Below are positions 54,339-63,604 of a DNA stretch of 64,000 nucleotides, piece after piece. The DNA is from Cerasicoccus arenae. Its GTDB lineage: Bacteria; Verrucomicrobiota; Verrucomicrobiia; Opitutales; Cerasicoccaceae. Within the stretch, counting starts at the first letter, position 1, and the number at the start of each line of letters is the position of its first letter. The notes below the pieces were generated by a model. It made no database searches. It was not told the DNA's origin and worked only from the letters and a program-made list of their open reading frames with translations. A program made the position numbers and the translations under genes. The stretch is from NCBI RefSeq assembly GCF_014651635.1, contig NZ_BMXG01000001.1, positions 91,279 through 155,278 on the forward strand, in the 5' to 3' direction.

Positions 54339-55160
54339 CTATCCTTCTTTATTTTTTTGTTCGTTAAGTTCAATCGCCCAAAACCTCTTGCGGTATTGGC
54401 TGGGCGGCACGCCATGAGCTTGCTTGATCAGCCGCGAGAAATGATAGGGCGACGGAAAACCGCAGCGATCGGCAATCTCCTGTACTTGTAGGCCAGTCTC
54501 CCGCAAGAGACGTGAACCAGCCTCCACGCGAATTTGCCATAGACGCCGTGTGGGCGTCACGCCGAGATGCTCACGAAAGAGCCGAATCAGATGCGGCTTG
54601 CTAACGCCCGACTGCCTCGCAATCAGGTCCAAAGTTAATTTCTTGGCGAACAACTGCGTCATCGTGCATTGCGCACGTAAAACGGCCGGCGGCAGATGCC
54701 CATCCTCCGATTCAAGTAATCCAGCTGAAAGCAGGGCCTCTTCAACGATCGCACGGCCAAGTGCTCGGCGCAAATTACCATCATTGCTAGGAGATTCGCG
54801 GGGGCATTCAATTGCGAGACTCGCCAGTGTTCGCATGCGATCAGTGAATGGAAATGCGCGCATAACGCCGCCAGCCTGCATTGACCAAGGGGGGGGGTGA
54901 TGAACGCTCAGCAAGTCGACCCAGCCGTGGCAAACCTGCTCATTCGGGTCAAAGTGAATCCGGTAAGTCACTCCCGGGATCAAAAATAGCGCCTCTCCTC
55001 CGTGGAATCCGCGTTCGGCATCGTCACCTATAATTCGCACTTGGCCGTTGTAAAAGTACACCAACTGCAAATGAGGCTGCTTGCGTGGCCCAAACTCGCC
55101 GCGCTCACCATAGACAACGTCACCTACTATATTTGGCTCAATATCCACAAGAATGCTCAT
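54339..55160 (-). CDS. AraC-family transcriptional regulator
   Basis: 273 residues from the ATG at 55160 (a GTG-like frame to 55190 adds ten). A cupin-type ligand domain (HLQLVYFYNGQVRII, GGEALFLIPGVTYRIHFDPN) precedes the AraC DNA-binding domain: IARQSGVSKPHLIRLFREHLGVTP and EIADRCGFPSPYHFSRLIKQAHGVPPSQYR. Divergent from a phytanoyl-CoA dioxygenase-like gene, separated by about 50 bp, so it probably controls it. A nine-G run (54889-54897) encodes Pro-Pro-Pro in frame. Confidence 0.9.
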   Translation of the reverse strand: MSILVDIEPNIVGDVVYGERGEFGPRKQPHLQLVYFYNGQVRIIGDDAERGFHGGEALFLIPGVTYRIHFDPNEQVCHGWVDLLSVHHPPPWSMQAGGVMRAFPFTDRMRTLASLAIECPRESPSNDGNLRRALGRAIVEEALLSAGLLESEDGHLPPAVLRAQCTMTQLFAKKLTLDLIARQSGVSKPHLIRLFREHLGVTPTRRLWQIRVEAGSRLLRETGLQVQEIADRCGFPSPYHFSRLIKQAHGVPPSQYRKRFWAIELNEQKNKEG

Positions 55161-55213
55161 ATTAGACAAATATATGATTACTGCAGCCATGGATTTCCAG
55201 TCTAAAACATGGT

Positions 55214-56242
55214 ATGCTGATAGCCATGATTACCAGCTCTACTCACTCCGGATATTTCACCGTAAACGAGCTCGGCGACGAATCGACTGCCTTTTACCGC
55301 GAAAACGGCTTCATCGTGCTAACCGACGCCTTCAGCGTGGATGAAGTGGATGAACTCCGCCGTGACGCCGTGGCGATTTGCCGGGGCGACTACGGAACGC
55401 TCAGCCCTCAGGGCAATCACATGCACCAGGATCAGCCATCCGACGCGCCCGACTTCACCAACATGAGCGACGACGAAATCATCGCGCAGTTCCTGTGCAT
55501 TCATTTCCCACACAAGGCTTCCGCAATCATGAAGCGCGCCCTCACCCACCCGACCGCCGTGCAAGCGCTAACCGCGATCATCGGGCCCAACGTCAAATGT
55601 ATGCAGTCCATGCTTTTCATCAAAGCCTCAGGCAAGCCTGGCCAAGCCTGGCACCAAGACGAATATTTCATCCCCACCCGTGACCGTTCCTTGGCAGGCG
55701 CGTGGATCTCATTGGACAACGCCACCGTAGACAATGGTTGCCTTTGGGTCATTCCCGGTTCTCATCGTTCGGGCGTGCTCTGGCCAATGTATCCTCACAA
55801 CAAGTCCGAATACGACTGTGCGGCAGAGGCTTATAATTTCCCCTACTCAGACGAAGACGCGGTTCCGGTCGAAGTCCCCGCGGGTGCCATAGTTTTCTTT
55901 AACGGATATTTACTGCACAAAAGCCTGCCCAATCGTAAAACTTCTGGCTTCCGACGCGCATTGGTTAACCACTACATGAGCGCTGAAAGCTTACTGCCTT
56001 GGGCTCGCTCGGAAACCCAAGTAGCGATTGGCCATTACGATAAGCGCGACATCGTCATGGTTGCCGGCGAAGATCCCTACGCCTATAAAGGCACCGAGGA
56101 CATCGCAAAACCCACAGTCCGCTCAGCGGGTGAAGGTGGCTGTGGCGACGGCCGGATGAGCAAGGAAGAGTTCCTCAAGCGTCAGGCCAAAGAAAAGGCC
56201 AAGAAAGCCTGCAATTGCGAATCGAACGACAGTGGCAGATGA
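55214..56242 (+). CDS. Phytanoyl-CoA dioxygenase (PhyH) family protein
   Basis: 342 residues (or 338 from the second ATG at 55226). 2-oxoglutarate/Fe(II)-dependent oxygenase fold: AWHQDEYFIPTRD carries the HxD iron ligands, NATVDNGCLWVIPGSHRSGVLWP follows, and the second His and the oxoglutarate-binding Arg are in LLHKSLPNRKTSGFRRALVNHY. The substrate is not known; PhyH enzymes of this group are abundant in PVC bacteria next to AraC regulators. The C-terminus is Lys- and Cys-rich (KKACNCESND). No signal peptide. Confidence 0.9.
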   Translation: MLIAMITSSTHSGYFTVNELGDESTAFYRENGFIVLTDAFSVDEVDELRRDAVAICRGDYGTLSPQGNHMHQDQPSDAPDFTNMSDDEIIAQFLCIHFPHKASAIMKRALTHPTAVQALTAIIGPNVKCMQSMLFIKASGKPGQAWHQDEYFIPTRDRSLAGAWISLDNATVDNGCLWVIPGSHRSGVLWPMYPHNKSEYDCAAEAYNFPYSDEDAVPVEVPAGAIVFFNGYLLHKSLPNRKTSGFRRALVNHYMSAESLLPWARSETQVAIGHYDKRDIVMVAGEDPYAYKGTEDIAKPTVRSAGEGGCGDGRMSKEEFLKRQAKEKAKKACNCESNDSGR

Positions 56243-56320
56243 GTTGAGGACGCCTAGAGAGAAAAGGTAAAGAGGAATTGTAGACGCTTCACTGAAAAGT
56301 GATTGTTGCAGTCGCTTATC

Positions 56321-56344
56321 CACTTTAACCTTTAACCTTTGAAC
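56321..56344 (-). repeat. GGTTAAA heptamer repeat copy
   Basis: Inverted copy (CACTTTAACCTTTAACC, then TTTGAAC) of the core seen at 54271. It forms the leader and the first codon region of gluQRS. An AAAGTG at 56296-56301 can pair with its CACTTT. Confidence 0.5.
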
Positions 56345-57214
56345 ATTAAGCCCCCACCATACGTCGGTCGTCTCGCTCCCACCCCCACTGGATATTTGCA
56401 CCTCGGGCATGGGCAGACTTTTCACACCGCATGGAAACGCGCGCGGGAAGCCAATGGGACATTGATCTTCCGCGAAGAAGACTTGGATAAACTGCGCTGC
56501 AAAGCAGAATACGCCGATGCCGCAGTTGAAGACCTACGTTGGCTAGGGCTTGATTGGGATTATGGGCCAGATGTTGACGGTCCACATACTCCCTACCGTC
56601 AAAGCGAGCGCACCGCGCACTATCTCACCGCATGGGAAAAACTCAAAAATGCTGGCTGGATCTACCCTACGGACCGCTCCCGCCGAGAGCTGCGCGAAGC
56701 AACTGAGAACGGCTTGGCACAACAGGCACCAACTGACGACGACGAACAAGACGGCGAAGCAGTCTTCCCGCCAGCATGGCGCCCTGCCACCAACGAAGCG
56801 AATGACGCGACCGAGCCCGGCGTTATAAACTGGCGATTCCGCGTTCCGGATGGCGAGTCATTGTCCTTCGTTGATGGGCACTGTGGATTGCAAACGTTTA
56901 CGGCGGGGGAAGACTTTGGTGACTTCCTTGTCTGGCGGAGAGACGGCATTCCTGCCTATGAGCTGGCCGTCGTCGTGGACGACATTGCGATGGGCGTCAC
57001 CGAGGTCGTACGCGGCGCTGACCTACTCCGCTCAACAGCACGCCAGTTACTCATCTATCGCGCTCTAGGCACCAAACCTCCTGCATTTTATCACTGCCCG
57101 CTTGTGCGGGACGAGTCCGGCCAGCGTCTCGCCAAACGCAACGACAGCCTGAGCCTCCGCGCCCTTCGTCAGCAAGGCGCAACTCCGAAAAAACTACTCT
57201 TAGCCGAGCAATAA
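56339..57214 (+). CDS. gluQRS: Glutamyl-Q tRNA(Asp) synthetase
   Basis: 291 residues; truncated relative of glutamyl-tRNA synthetase that attaches glutamate to queuosine in tRNA-Asp. The HIGH region is GRLAPTPTGYLHLGHGQTF; the KMSKS-like loop is GQRLAKRNDSLSLR; no anticodon-binding domain follows, as expected. Family members usually bind zinc through cysteines near the WIYP segment, but here it reads GWIYPTDRSRREL, so these cysteines are missing. The frame has no ATG near the start: the TTG at 56339 is the likely start and lies in a repeat copy. Identification by synthetase motifs is good; queuosine role is by family. Confidence 0.88.
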   Translation: MNIKPPPYVGRLAPTPTGYLHLGHGQTFHTAWKRAREANGTLIFREEDLDKLRCKAEYADAAVEDLRWLGLDWDYGPDVDGPHTPYRQSERTAHYLTAWEKLKNAGWIYPTDRSRRELREATENGLAQQAPTDDDEQDGEAVFPPAWRPATNEANDATEPGVINWRFRVPDGESLSFVDGHCGLQTFTAGEDFGDFLVWRRDGIPAYELAVVVDDIAMGVTEVVRGADLLRSTARQLLIYRALGTKPPAFYHCPLVRDESGQRLAKRNDSLSLRALRQQGATPKKLLLAEQ

Positions 57215-57289
57215 CCGCTCTCTAGATTCCTATTCAGCAAGCCAACCCCACACAGCAATCTGCTTCCCCACATTGAACAAGCTACTAAT

Positions 57290-57331
57290 TTTTGCGCAGT
57301 GCGCAAAACTCCCGATCCAACGGGACGTTGG
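57290..57331. terminator. Two hairpins between gluQRS and xylA
   Basis: TTTTGCGC (57290-57297) pairs with GCGCAAAA (57301-57308), and CCAACG (57317-57322) pairs with CGTTGG (57326-57331), directly after the xylA stop. There is no long T-run in either direction. They could end both convergent transcripts. Confidence 0.4.
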
Positions 57332-58639
57332 CTAGATGAACTCGTTGATTAGGTTTTCAAGGTATTCTTGGCGGCCAGAGGATTGCGCTGGATCGCCGTT
57401 TTCCAAGGCAAAGGCCTCAAGTTCGGCAAAGCTTGCCTGACCCGCTTGAACCTTCTGCCCCAGCTCGCCATCCCACGAAGAATAACGTGCCTTAATGAAG
57501 TCACTGAACCGGCCATCTTCCCGAATCGCATGAGCGATCTTGAGGCCACGCGCGAAGGCATCCATGCCACCAATATGGGCGTGAAAGAGGTCAACCGGCT
57601 CACAGGATTCACGGCGGCGCTTGGCGTCAAAATTCAAACCCCCTGTCGTGAAACCACCCATATTCAATAGAACCAGCGCGGTCTGCGTGGTCAGGTAAAT
57701 ATTCGTTGGAAACTGGTCCGTGTCCCATCCAACATTGGCCGTACCGTCGTTGGCGTCGATCGATCCAAGGGCGTTCGCATTGGCCGCGACCGTTAGCTCG
57801 TGCTCCATCGTGTGGCCCGCCAACGTCGCATGATTGGTTTCTATGTTGAGCTTGAAATGGTCGAGCAAATTGTATTCGCGAAGGAAATTCAAGCATGCCG
57901 CAGCGTCTGAATCATATTGATGCGTGGTGGGCTCCTGCGGCTTCGGCTCAATGTAGAACTGGCCTGTGAAGCCGATTTCTTTTTTGTAGTCGACGGCCAT
58001 GTGCAGAAACGCAGCGAGGTGGTCCAGTTCACGCTTCATGTCAGTGTTCAGCAAGGACGAATAACCTTCGCGCCCACCCCAGAAAGTGTAGCCCTCGCCA
58101 CCGAGCATGTGAGTAACCTCCATGGCTTTTTTTACCTGAGCGGCAGCATATGCATACACTCCAAGCGATGGCGAGGTCGCCGCGCCATGCATATAGCGTG
58201 GGTTCACGAATAGGCAAGCTGTGCCCCACAAAAGCTTCTTCCCTGTCCCCGATTGCAACGAGGAGAACTCATCTGCGATTGCATCCAGATTTGCACGGGA
58301 CTCCGCGATAGTCTTGCCCTCTGGAGCGATATCGTAGTCATGAAAACAATAGTAATCGAGCTGGCATTTGGTCAGAAATTCAAAAAACACATGTGCCCGC
58401 TTTTTCGCATTATCGATCGACGCGCTGCCATCATCCCACGGCATTTGCATCGTGCCGACACCAAATGGATCCGCCCCCGCCCCACGCATTGTGTGCCAAT
58501 AGGCACACCCGAAGCGCAAGTGGTCACGCATCGACCTGCCGCCCACGAGTTCGTCGGCATTGTAGTGCTTGAAGGCAAGCGGGTTCTTGCTCTTAAGGCC
58601 TTCGTATTGAATCGCGGGGACGTTGAAGTAATCAGACAT
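57332..58639 (-). CDS. xylA: Xylose isomerase
   Basis: 435 residues, class II length. Converts D-xylose to D-xylulose. Active-site segments: [15 protein letters not shown] (catalytic His and Asp), [29 protein letters not shown] (metal-binding Glu), [39 protein letters not shown]. The divergent regulator xylR and the downstream sugar-acid cluster agree with pentose use. No xylB (xylulokinase) is seen in the window. Confidence 0.96.
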   Translation of the reverse strand: MSDYFNVPAIQYEGLKSKNPLAFKHYNADELVGGRSMRDHLRFGCAYWHTMRGAGADPFGVGTMQMPWDDGSASIDNAKKRAHVFFEFLTKCQLDYYCFHDYDIAPEGKTIAESRANLDAIADEFSSLQSGTGKKLLWGTACLFVNPRYMHGAATSPSLGVYAYAAAQVKKAMEVTHMLGGEGYTFWGGREGYSSLLNTDMKRELDHLAAFLHMAVDYKKEIGFTGQFYIEPKPQEPTTHQYDSDAAACLNFLREYNLLDHFKLNIETNHATLAGHTMEHELTVAANANALGSIDANDGTANVGWDTDQFPTNIYLTTQTALVLLNMGGFTTGGLNFDAKRRRESCEPVDLFHAHIGGMDAFARGLKIAHAIREDGRFSDFIKARYSSWDGELGQKVQAGQASFAELEAFALENGDPAQSSGRQEYLENLINEFI

Positions 58640-58703
58640 TTAGCTTGTTGGGTTGAAGTTATATCTGGAATTTATTTTAGCATAATATCGAATCAAATCA
58701 CAC

Positions 58704-58735
58704 CGTAAAATGCGGTAAAGTTTTGTTGTTTTACG
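58704..58735. promoter_or_regulatory. Candidate XylR operator between xylA and xylR
   Basis: CGTAAAA (58704-58710) and TTTTACG (58729-58735) form an inverted repeat; the near-copy CGGTAAAG (58713-58720) lies between them. It sits in the 121-bp gap between the divergent xylA and xylR starts, where such an activator would be expected to bind. Confidence 0.4.
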
Positions 58736-58760
58736 ACATCGCAAGGTTATATTTAAGACA

Positions 58761-59909
58761 ATGCCGAGCCAACGAATCGCTCTAGTGATGTCCGACGTTT
58801 TTGTCCGACGATTAGCCCCCGGACTTGCGCCATTGGTCGTCGCCGGGCGCGATTTCTGGACCGTCGATGTCCTGCGACCCATCTCGGAGCTAAAGCAGAT
58901 CCTGCGAAAATGGGCCCCACAGGGTATCATCACTGAATCGCTGCCACGCGTCACCAAGGCATTGGTGGAACTGGATCTACCCACCGTTATTGTCGACTCC
59001 GATGTTTGCTACCCTGGCGTTGTTAGCCTCGATGTAGACGACTACGCCATTGGAGTAAGAGCGGCCAATCACCTCCACCAAGCAGGCCACCAAAGCTTTG
59101 CCTGCTATTTAAATCGCACCCCTTACGCTGAACAACGAGGCCGTGGATTCATCGAACGACTGGAAACACTCGGCTTTAGCTGCAAAATTTATCGTCAACA
59201 ACAGCATGAGGCCAAGCACTATGCCGAGCACTGGCTACACCAAGAAGCGTCATTCACCGTTTGGCTAAATGGCCTGCCAAAACCAACAGCTCTCTTTGCT
59301 GCGCATGATCCCATGGGCCGAGCCGTTTGTGAGATTGCACGAAGCGAGGGCATCAGCGTGCCAGAATCCCTCAGCGTGCTGGCCGTCAACAACGATGAGA
59401 TCATTTGTAGTTTAAGCTCCCCCCCCCTCTCCAGTATCGCGGCACCCTGGGAAGCATTAGCGCAGCAATCCGTTTTCTGGCTAGAGCGTGTGATTAGCGG
59501 AGCCCCCCCCCCCACCGAGCCAATTTTAACGCCACCCGGAGAAGTCGTTGACCGCCAATCCACAAGTCTACTCGCAATCGACGATCCGCTACTAGCCAAA
59601 GCGATACAGATTATCCGCGAAGAAGCGAGCCAAGGACTTGGCGTCAAGGAACTGACGGACATGCTCGGCGTGAATCGGCGCACGCTGGAAAGACGTTTTC
59701 AGGAGCGGCTCCAACGCTCACCACGTGCTGAAATTATGCGTGTCCGGATGTGCGAAGCCCGTCGCCTATTAGCGGAGACGGACTTGAGCATGCCATGGAT
59801 TGCTGAGCGATGCGGATTCTCCAACGCTGAACGATTCTGCGTGGCCTTTCACCTCCACGAAGCAAAGACGCCCACGCAATTTCGCACGAGCGTCCGAAGA
59901 GGCACTTAG
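58761..59909 (+). CDS. xylR: XylR-type AraC-family xylose regulator
   Basis: 382 residues. The N-terminal part (about 1-270) is a LacI/PBP-like sugar-binding domain: RIALVMSDVFVRRLAPGL, VVSLDVDDYAIGVRAANHL, PTALFAAHDPMGRAVCEIA and SVPESLSVLAVNNDEIICS. The C-terminal AraC domain (about 285-380) has VKELTDMLGVNRRTLERRF and IAERCGFSNAERFCVAFHLHE. This domain order is that of E. coli XylR, which activates xylose genes on binding xylose. Two C-runs (9 and 11 bases, 59419 and 59503) encode Pro in frame. Its stop codon overlaps by three bases the end of the next gene on the other strand. Confidence 0.92.
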   Translation: MPSQRIALVMSDVFVRRLAPGLAPLVVAGRDFWTVDVLRPISELKQILRKWAPQGIITESLPRVTKALVELDLPTVIVDSDVCYPGVVSLDVDDYAIGVRAANHLHQAGHQSFACYLNRTPYAEQRGRGFIERLETLGFSCKIYRQQQHEAKHYAEHWLHQEASFTVWLNGLPKPTALFAAHDPMGRAVCEIARSEGISVPESLSVLAVNNDEIICSLSSPPLSSIAAPWEALAQQSVFWLERVISGAPPPTEPILTPPGEVVDRQSTSLLAIDDPLLAKAIQIIREEASQGLGVKELTDMLGVNRRTLERRFQERLQRSPRAEIMRVRMCEARRLLAETDLSMPWIAERCGFSNAERFCVAFHLHEAKTPTQFRTSVRRGT

Positions 59910-60997
59910 CGATTACCCTCAGCGATAGCTTGCGCCCGGAGTGACAACTCTGCCGCCGCAAAGGCGTGCACCTGCGACATTGCCTTTTCCGTACGATTCA
60001 AGCAATCGAGAATCAGTTGGCCAAAGAATGGGAAACCAACCTCACCTGACACCTTTAAGAGCTGTTCGCTTTGCTGATCCGCCAAGATGATCACATTACC
60101 CTCGTTGGAGCGCCCTGCATCGAAATACTTGCGAATTTCAATCGTGCCTTTCGTCCCCGTAATGAAGGTCCGTCCGTCGCCCCAACCACGTGCGCCAGGA
60201 GGAGAGAACCAGTTAACCCGAGAAAAACAGGAAACGCCGTTATCCAGCTTAAGCACTGCCTCGCCAATGTCTTCCAACTCGGGCTTATCCGAATTAGCCA
60301 GATTATCGACGCGTGCGTGCAGCACTTCGCCACTTAGTTGACGTGTGTAATGAAGGAACTGGTCAAACTGATGCGAAGCAATGTCCGTCAAAATTCCACC
60401 GTATTGATTCTTATCGAAAAACCAATCTGGGCGACTAGCCTTATTCAGACTGTGCGGCCCAAAAATCTCCATGTGGACGATGTCGCCAATGGCACCGTTC
60501 TGGATAAGCTCGTCAACATACCAAGCCGACTCGACGTGAACACGCTCGGAGTAATAGACCATGTATTTTTGGCCAGTCCGAGCAGCGGTTTCACGTGCTT
60601 GATCGAGCTGCTCCAGAGAAGTGAAGGGGCACTTGTCTGTGAAATAATCTTTGCCCGCTTCCATTACACGGCAACCAAGTGGGCCGCGTAGATTTGGAAT
60701 TGCAGCCGAGGCTACTAAATGTACGTCATCGTCCTCCAGAATGCGATCAAGCGAATCAACAATTTCTGCTTGGGGATGCTTTTCCTTCAAACCATCAACC
60801 TTTGAAGCGTTGGCCGCATCCGGCTCGTAAATGTATTTCAAAACGCCACCAGCCTCAGTGAGACCGTTGACCTGGCCCATTATATGACCGTGGTCCAAAT
60901 GAGCCGCTGCAATAATGAATTCACCCTTTTCAACAACTGGCTTTGGCTTAGCCGCTGTCGGGGCATAGTTCATGCCGTCTTTCTTTTGCTGTGTCAT
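59906..60997 (-). CDS. Gfo/Idh/MocA family oxidoreductase
   Basis: 363 residues. N-terminal nucleotide fold preceded by a basic leader (FIIAAAHLDHGHIMGQVNG), then DVHLVASAAIPNLRGPLG, and TDKCPFTSLEQL where most family members have EKP; the lysine is kept. The C-terminal domain shows GGILTDIASHQFDQFLHY and ARGWGDGRTFITGTKGTIEI. Acts on an unknown polyol, sugar or sugar acid. Last gene of a minus-strand operon with a second dehydrogenase 18 bp upstream and uxaC. Confidence 0.87.
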   Translation of the reverse strand: MTQQKKDGMNYAPTAAKPKPVVEKGEFIIAAAHLDHGHIMGQVNGLTEAGGVLKYIYEPDAANASKVDGLKEKHPQAEIVDSLDRILEDDDVHLVASAAIPNLRGPLGCRVMEAGKDYFTDKCPFTSLEQLDQARETAARTGQKYMVYYSERVHVESAWYVDELIQNGAIGDIVHMEIFGPHSLNKASRPDWFFDKNQYGGILTDIASHQFDQFLHYTRQLSGEVLHARVDNLANSDKPELEDIGEAVLKLDNGVSCFSRVNWFSPPGARGWGDGRTFITGTKGTIEIRKYFDAGRSNEGNVIILADQQSEQLLKVSGEVGFPFFGQLILDCLNRTEKAMSQVHAFAAAELSLRAQAIAEGNR

Positions 60998-61015
60998 GCT
61001 AAAGCTATTTGCGAG

Positions 61016-62170
61016 TTATCGACTAAAGGAACCAGACATATCTACTGCACCGGCCTTTTCGTCAGTCTTTTTAACGTGAGTTGAGTTGGCGATGAGCTTT
61101 TTAAGATGCGCCTCATAAGCCTCGGCATCGATCGGCAGCTCAAGTGTAGTATCCGTAAAGCTAGAATAAAGCATCGCGTTAGCAAGCTCTACAGAGTGGA
61201 TGCCTTCCGAGGCTGGTGCGACAAGTTCCGCGCCGTCAAGGATCGCAGCAACAAAGTTCTTCATGATCCCAACATGCTGTTCACCGAAGCCTTTCGTTGG
61301 AATCGAAATATCCCAAGTTTCCGGCTTAGCGAAAGGCTTATCGGTCTCGTTGGAGAACTCCGTCGCTTGTTTCTCATTACGCGTCCACTTGATGCCTTCA
61401 CCCTCAATAACGACTTTGCCCTGTTCAGCGGCCACTTCCAATCGGTTCGTGCCAGGAGCCTCACCAGTTGTCGTGATAAAGACCCCGGTTGCGCCTGATG
61501 GATATTTGAGATAAGTCGTTACATCATCATCGACTTCAATGTCATGATAACGCCCAATTTCACAGTATGAACGCACATGTGTTGGCATGCCGAAAAGCCA
61601 CTGCATTAGGTCAAGCTGGTGAGGACACTGATTCAGCAGCACGCCGCCACCCTCCCCTTCCCAAGTAGCGCGCCAGCCACCGGAAGAGTAGTAAGTCGCC
61701 GTACGGAACCAATCAGTGATGATCCAATTGACGCGATTGATGCGCCCTAATTGGCCACTGGTAATGAGTTCACGCAGTTTGACGTAACGCGGGTCGGTAC
61801 GCTGATTGAACATTGCCGCGAAAACCTTGCTCTTGTCTGTATGGGCAGCAATGAGGCGCTCGCAATCTGCTTTGTGCACGGAAATTGGCTTCTCAACGAG
61901 CGTATGTAGGCCAGCCTTCAGTGCCGCAATTCCAAGCGTCGTGTGCGAGTAATGCGGCGTGGCAATAATAACCGCGTCGATCTCTCCGCTATTGATCATT
62001 TCCTCACCATCGGAGAAATGCTTTTGATCGGGAAAACTTTCCAAGCGCTTCGGGTCCGTGTCACACAGGGCGGTGAGCTTGGCGCGTGGCACGTCACCAG
62101 CGATAAGTTTTTTCGCATGATTGGAACCCATGTTTCCAATGCCGATAATGCCGATTCTTACTTCGTTCAT
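61016..62170 (-). CDS. Gfo/Idh/MocA family oxidoreductase
   Basis: 384 residues with NAD site IGIIGIGNMGSNHAKKL, VIIATPHYSHTTLGIAALKAG, the canonical TLVEKPISVHKADCERL and the C-terminal GGVLLNQCPHQLDLMQWLFG carrying the conserved His. It resembles inositol/sugar dehydrogenases of the family; substrate unknown. It lies between uxaC and another Gfo/Idh gene in a minus-strand operon, so oxidation of a sugar acid or its lactone is a likely role. Confidence 0.9.
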   Translation of the reverse strand: MNEVRIGIIGIGNMGSNHAKKLIAGDVPRAKLTALCDTDPKRLESFPDQKHFSDGEEMINSGEIDAVIIATPHYSHTTLGIAALKAGLHTLVEKPISVHKADCERLIAAHTDKSKVFAAMFNQRTDPRYVKLRELITSGQLGRINRVNWIITDWFRTATYYSSGGWRATWEGEGGGVLLNQCPHQLDLMQWLFGMPTHVRSYCEIGRYHDIEVDDDVTTYLKYPSGATGVFITTTGEAPGTNRLEVAAEQGKVVIEGEGIKWTRNEKQATEFSNETDKPFAKPETWDISIPTKGFGEQHVGIMKNFVAAILDGAELVAPASEGIHSVELANAMLYSSFTDTTLELPIDAEAYEAHLKKLIANSTHVKKTDEKAGAVDMSGSFSR

Positions 62171-62188
62171 GATACTTAGGAGTTGAGA

Positions 62189-63604
62189 TTATGCTGGAAT
62201 TTGAAATCCGAAAAAATTCGCGGCATTGCCATAGCAAATCTTACGAACCATCGGTGAGTAGAGTTCCCACTCGTCGGGAATTAGTCCCTTTTCGACATCG
62301 TTGCCGATCAGATTACAGAGTATACGGCGGAAATATTCATGCCGTGGATAACTGAGGAAACTGCGTGAATCCGTGAGCATGCCGACAAAACGGCTCAATA
62401 GCCCGAGGTTGGATAGCGCATTCATTTGCCATTCCATCGCCTCTTTCTGATCCAAGAACCACCAGCCACTGCCAAACTGAATCTTGCCAGCAATCGACCC
62501 GTCCTGGAAATTGCCCGCCATTGTTGCCATTAAATAGTTGTCCGATGGATTAAGATTATAGATGACGACCTTGGGCAAGGTGTCATCGAGGTCTAGTCGG
62601 TTCAAATAATTACTTAGCGCACGCCCCTGCGAATAGTCGCCAATTGAATCAAAACCAGTATCTGGCCCGAGCTTTTTGAAAAGGCGTGTGTTGTTGTTGC
62701 GCATTGCGCCGACGTGAAGCTGCTTGGTCCAGCCCTTCTCAGCATCAAGCTGACCGAAATAAACCATGAGATTACTGGCAAACTCAGACGCCTGTTCAGG
62801 TGCCACCTGGCTGCCGCCACGAGCATGATCAAAAATAGATGCTGCACGCGCGTCATCGACAAAATCATCGAAGCACTTTTCTAAACCGTGGTCCGAAAGG
62901 CGTCCACCGAGCGAATGGAAAAAATCATGGCGCTGCTTCAGCGCATCCTTGAGCCCTTGAAAGCTACCAGTATCGATGCCTGAGACAGCAGTCAGCTTAT
63001 CGCACCAAGCATTGAAAGCTTCGGTATCGTCGATCTTTAGCGCTTTGTCCGGACGGAAAGTCGGATACATCGCCGTGGTCACGTTGGGGTCCTTCGCCGC
63101 AGCTTGATGATGCAAAAGCTCGTCTGTCGGGTCGTCAGTCGTGCAGACCACCTTCACCTGAAACTTCTTCAAGATGCCATTGGCCGAGTAATCGTCTTGT
63201 GCCAGCAATGCATTAGCGCGCTCCCAAATAGCGGGCGCGGTCTTTTCATTAATTAGCTCCTCGATACCGAAGTAGCGCACCATTTCCAAGTGGCTCCAGT
63301 GGTAGAGCGGGTTGCGCAAAGTGTCGGGCACGGTCTTACACCATGCAAGAAACTTGTCGTAGTCACCAGCATCGCCAGTGATCAGTGATTCATCGATGCC
63401 ATTAGTCCGCAGCGCACGCCACTTATAGTGATCGCCACCCAACCAGATATCCGCTAAGTTACGGAAGCGGCGATCATTCGCGACATCTTCCGGCGGCAGG
63501 TGGCAATGATAGTCGATAATCGGCTCGTCCTTGGCAACTTCGTGATAAAGCCGCTTCGCCGTTTCGCTTTGCAGGAGAAAATCTTCGTGGATAAATTTAG
63601 GCAT
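62189..63604 (-). CDS. uxaC: Glucuronate isomerase
   Basis: 471 residues. Isomerises D-glucuronate and D-galacturonate to the keto sugars fructuronate and tagaturonate. The start FIHEDFLLQSETAKRLYHEVAKDEPIIDYHCHLPPEDVANDRRF carries the two metal-binding histidines of the amidohydrolase barrel (YHCHL); other landmarks are LGGDHYKWRALRTNGI, VVCTTDDPTDEL, KQLHVGAMRNNNTRLF, and DSRSFLSYPRHEYFRRILCN. It follows the SDR gene by 11 bp; an eight-G run (63608-63615) lies in that gap. Confidence 0.96.
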   Translation of the reverse strand: MPKFIHEDFLLQSETAKRLYHEVAKDEPIIDYHCHLPPEDVANDRRFRNLADIWLGGDHYKWRALRTNGIDESLITGDAGDYDKFLAWCKTVPDTLRNPLYHWSHLEMVRYFGIEELINEKTAPAIWERANALLAQDDYSANGILKKFQVKVVCTTDDPTDELLHHQAAAKDPNVTTAMYPTFRPDKALKIDDTEAFNAWCDKLTAVSGIDTGSFQGLKDALKQRHDFFHSLGGRLSDHGLEKCFDDFVDDARAASIFDHARGGSQVAPEQASEFASNLMVYFGQLDAEKGWTKQLHVGAMRNNNTRLFKKLGPDTGFDSIGDYSQGRALSNYLNRLDLDDTLPKVVIYNLNPSDNYLMATMAGNFQDGSIAGKIQFGSGWWFLDQKEAMEWQMNALSNLGLLSRFVGMLTDSRSFLSYPRHEYFRRILCNLIGNDVEKGLIPDEWELYSPMVRKICYGNAANFFGFQIPA

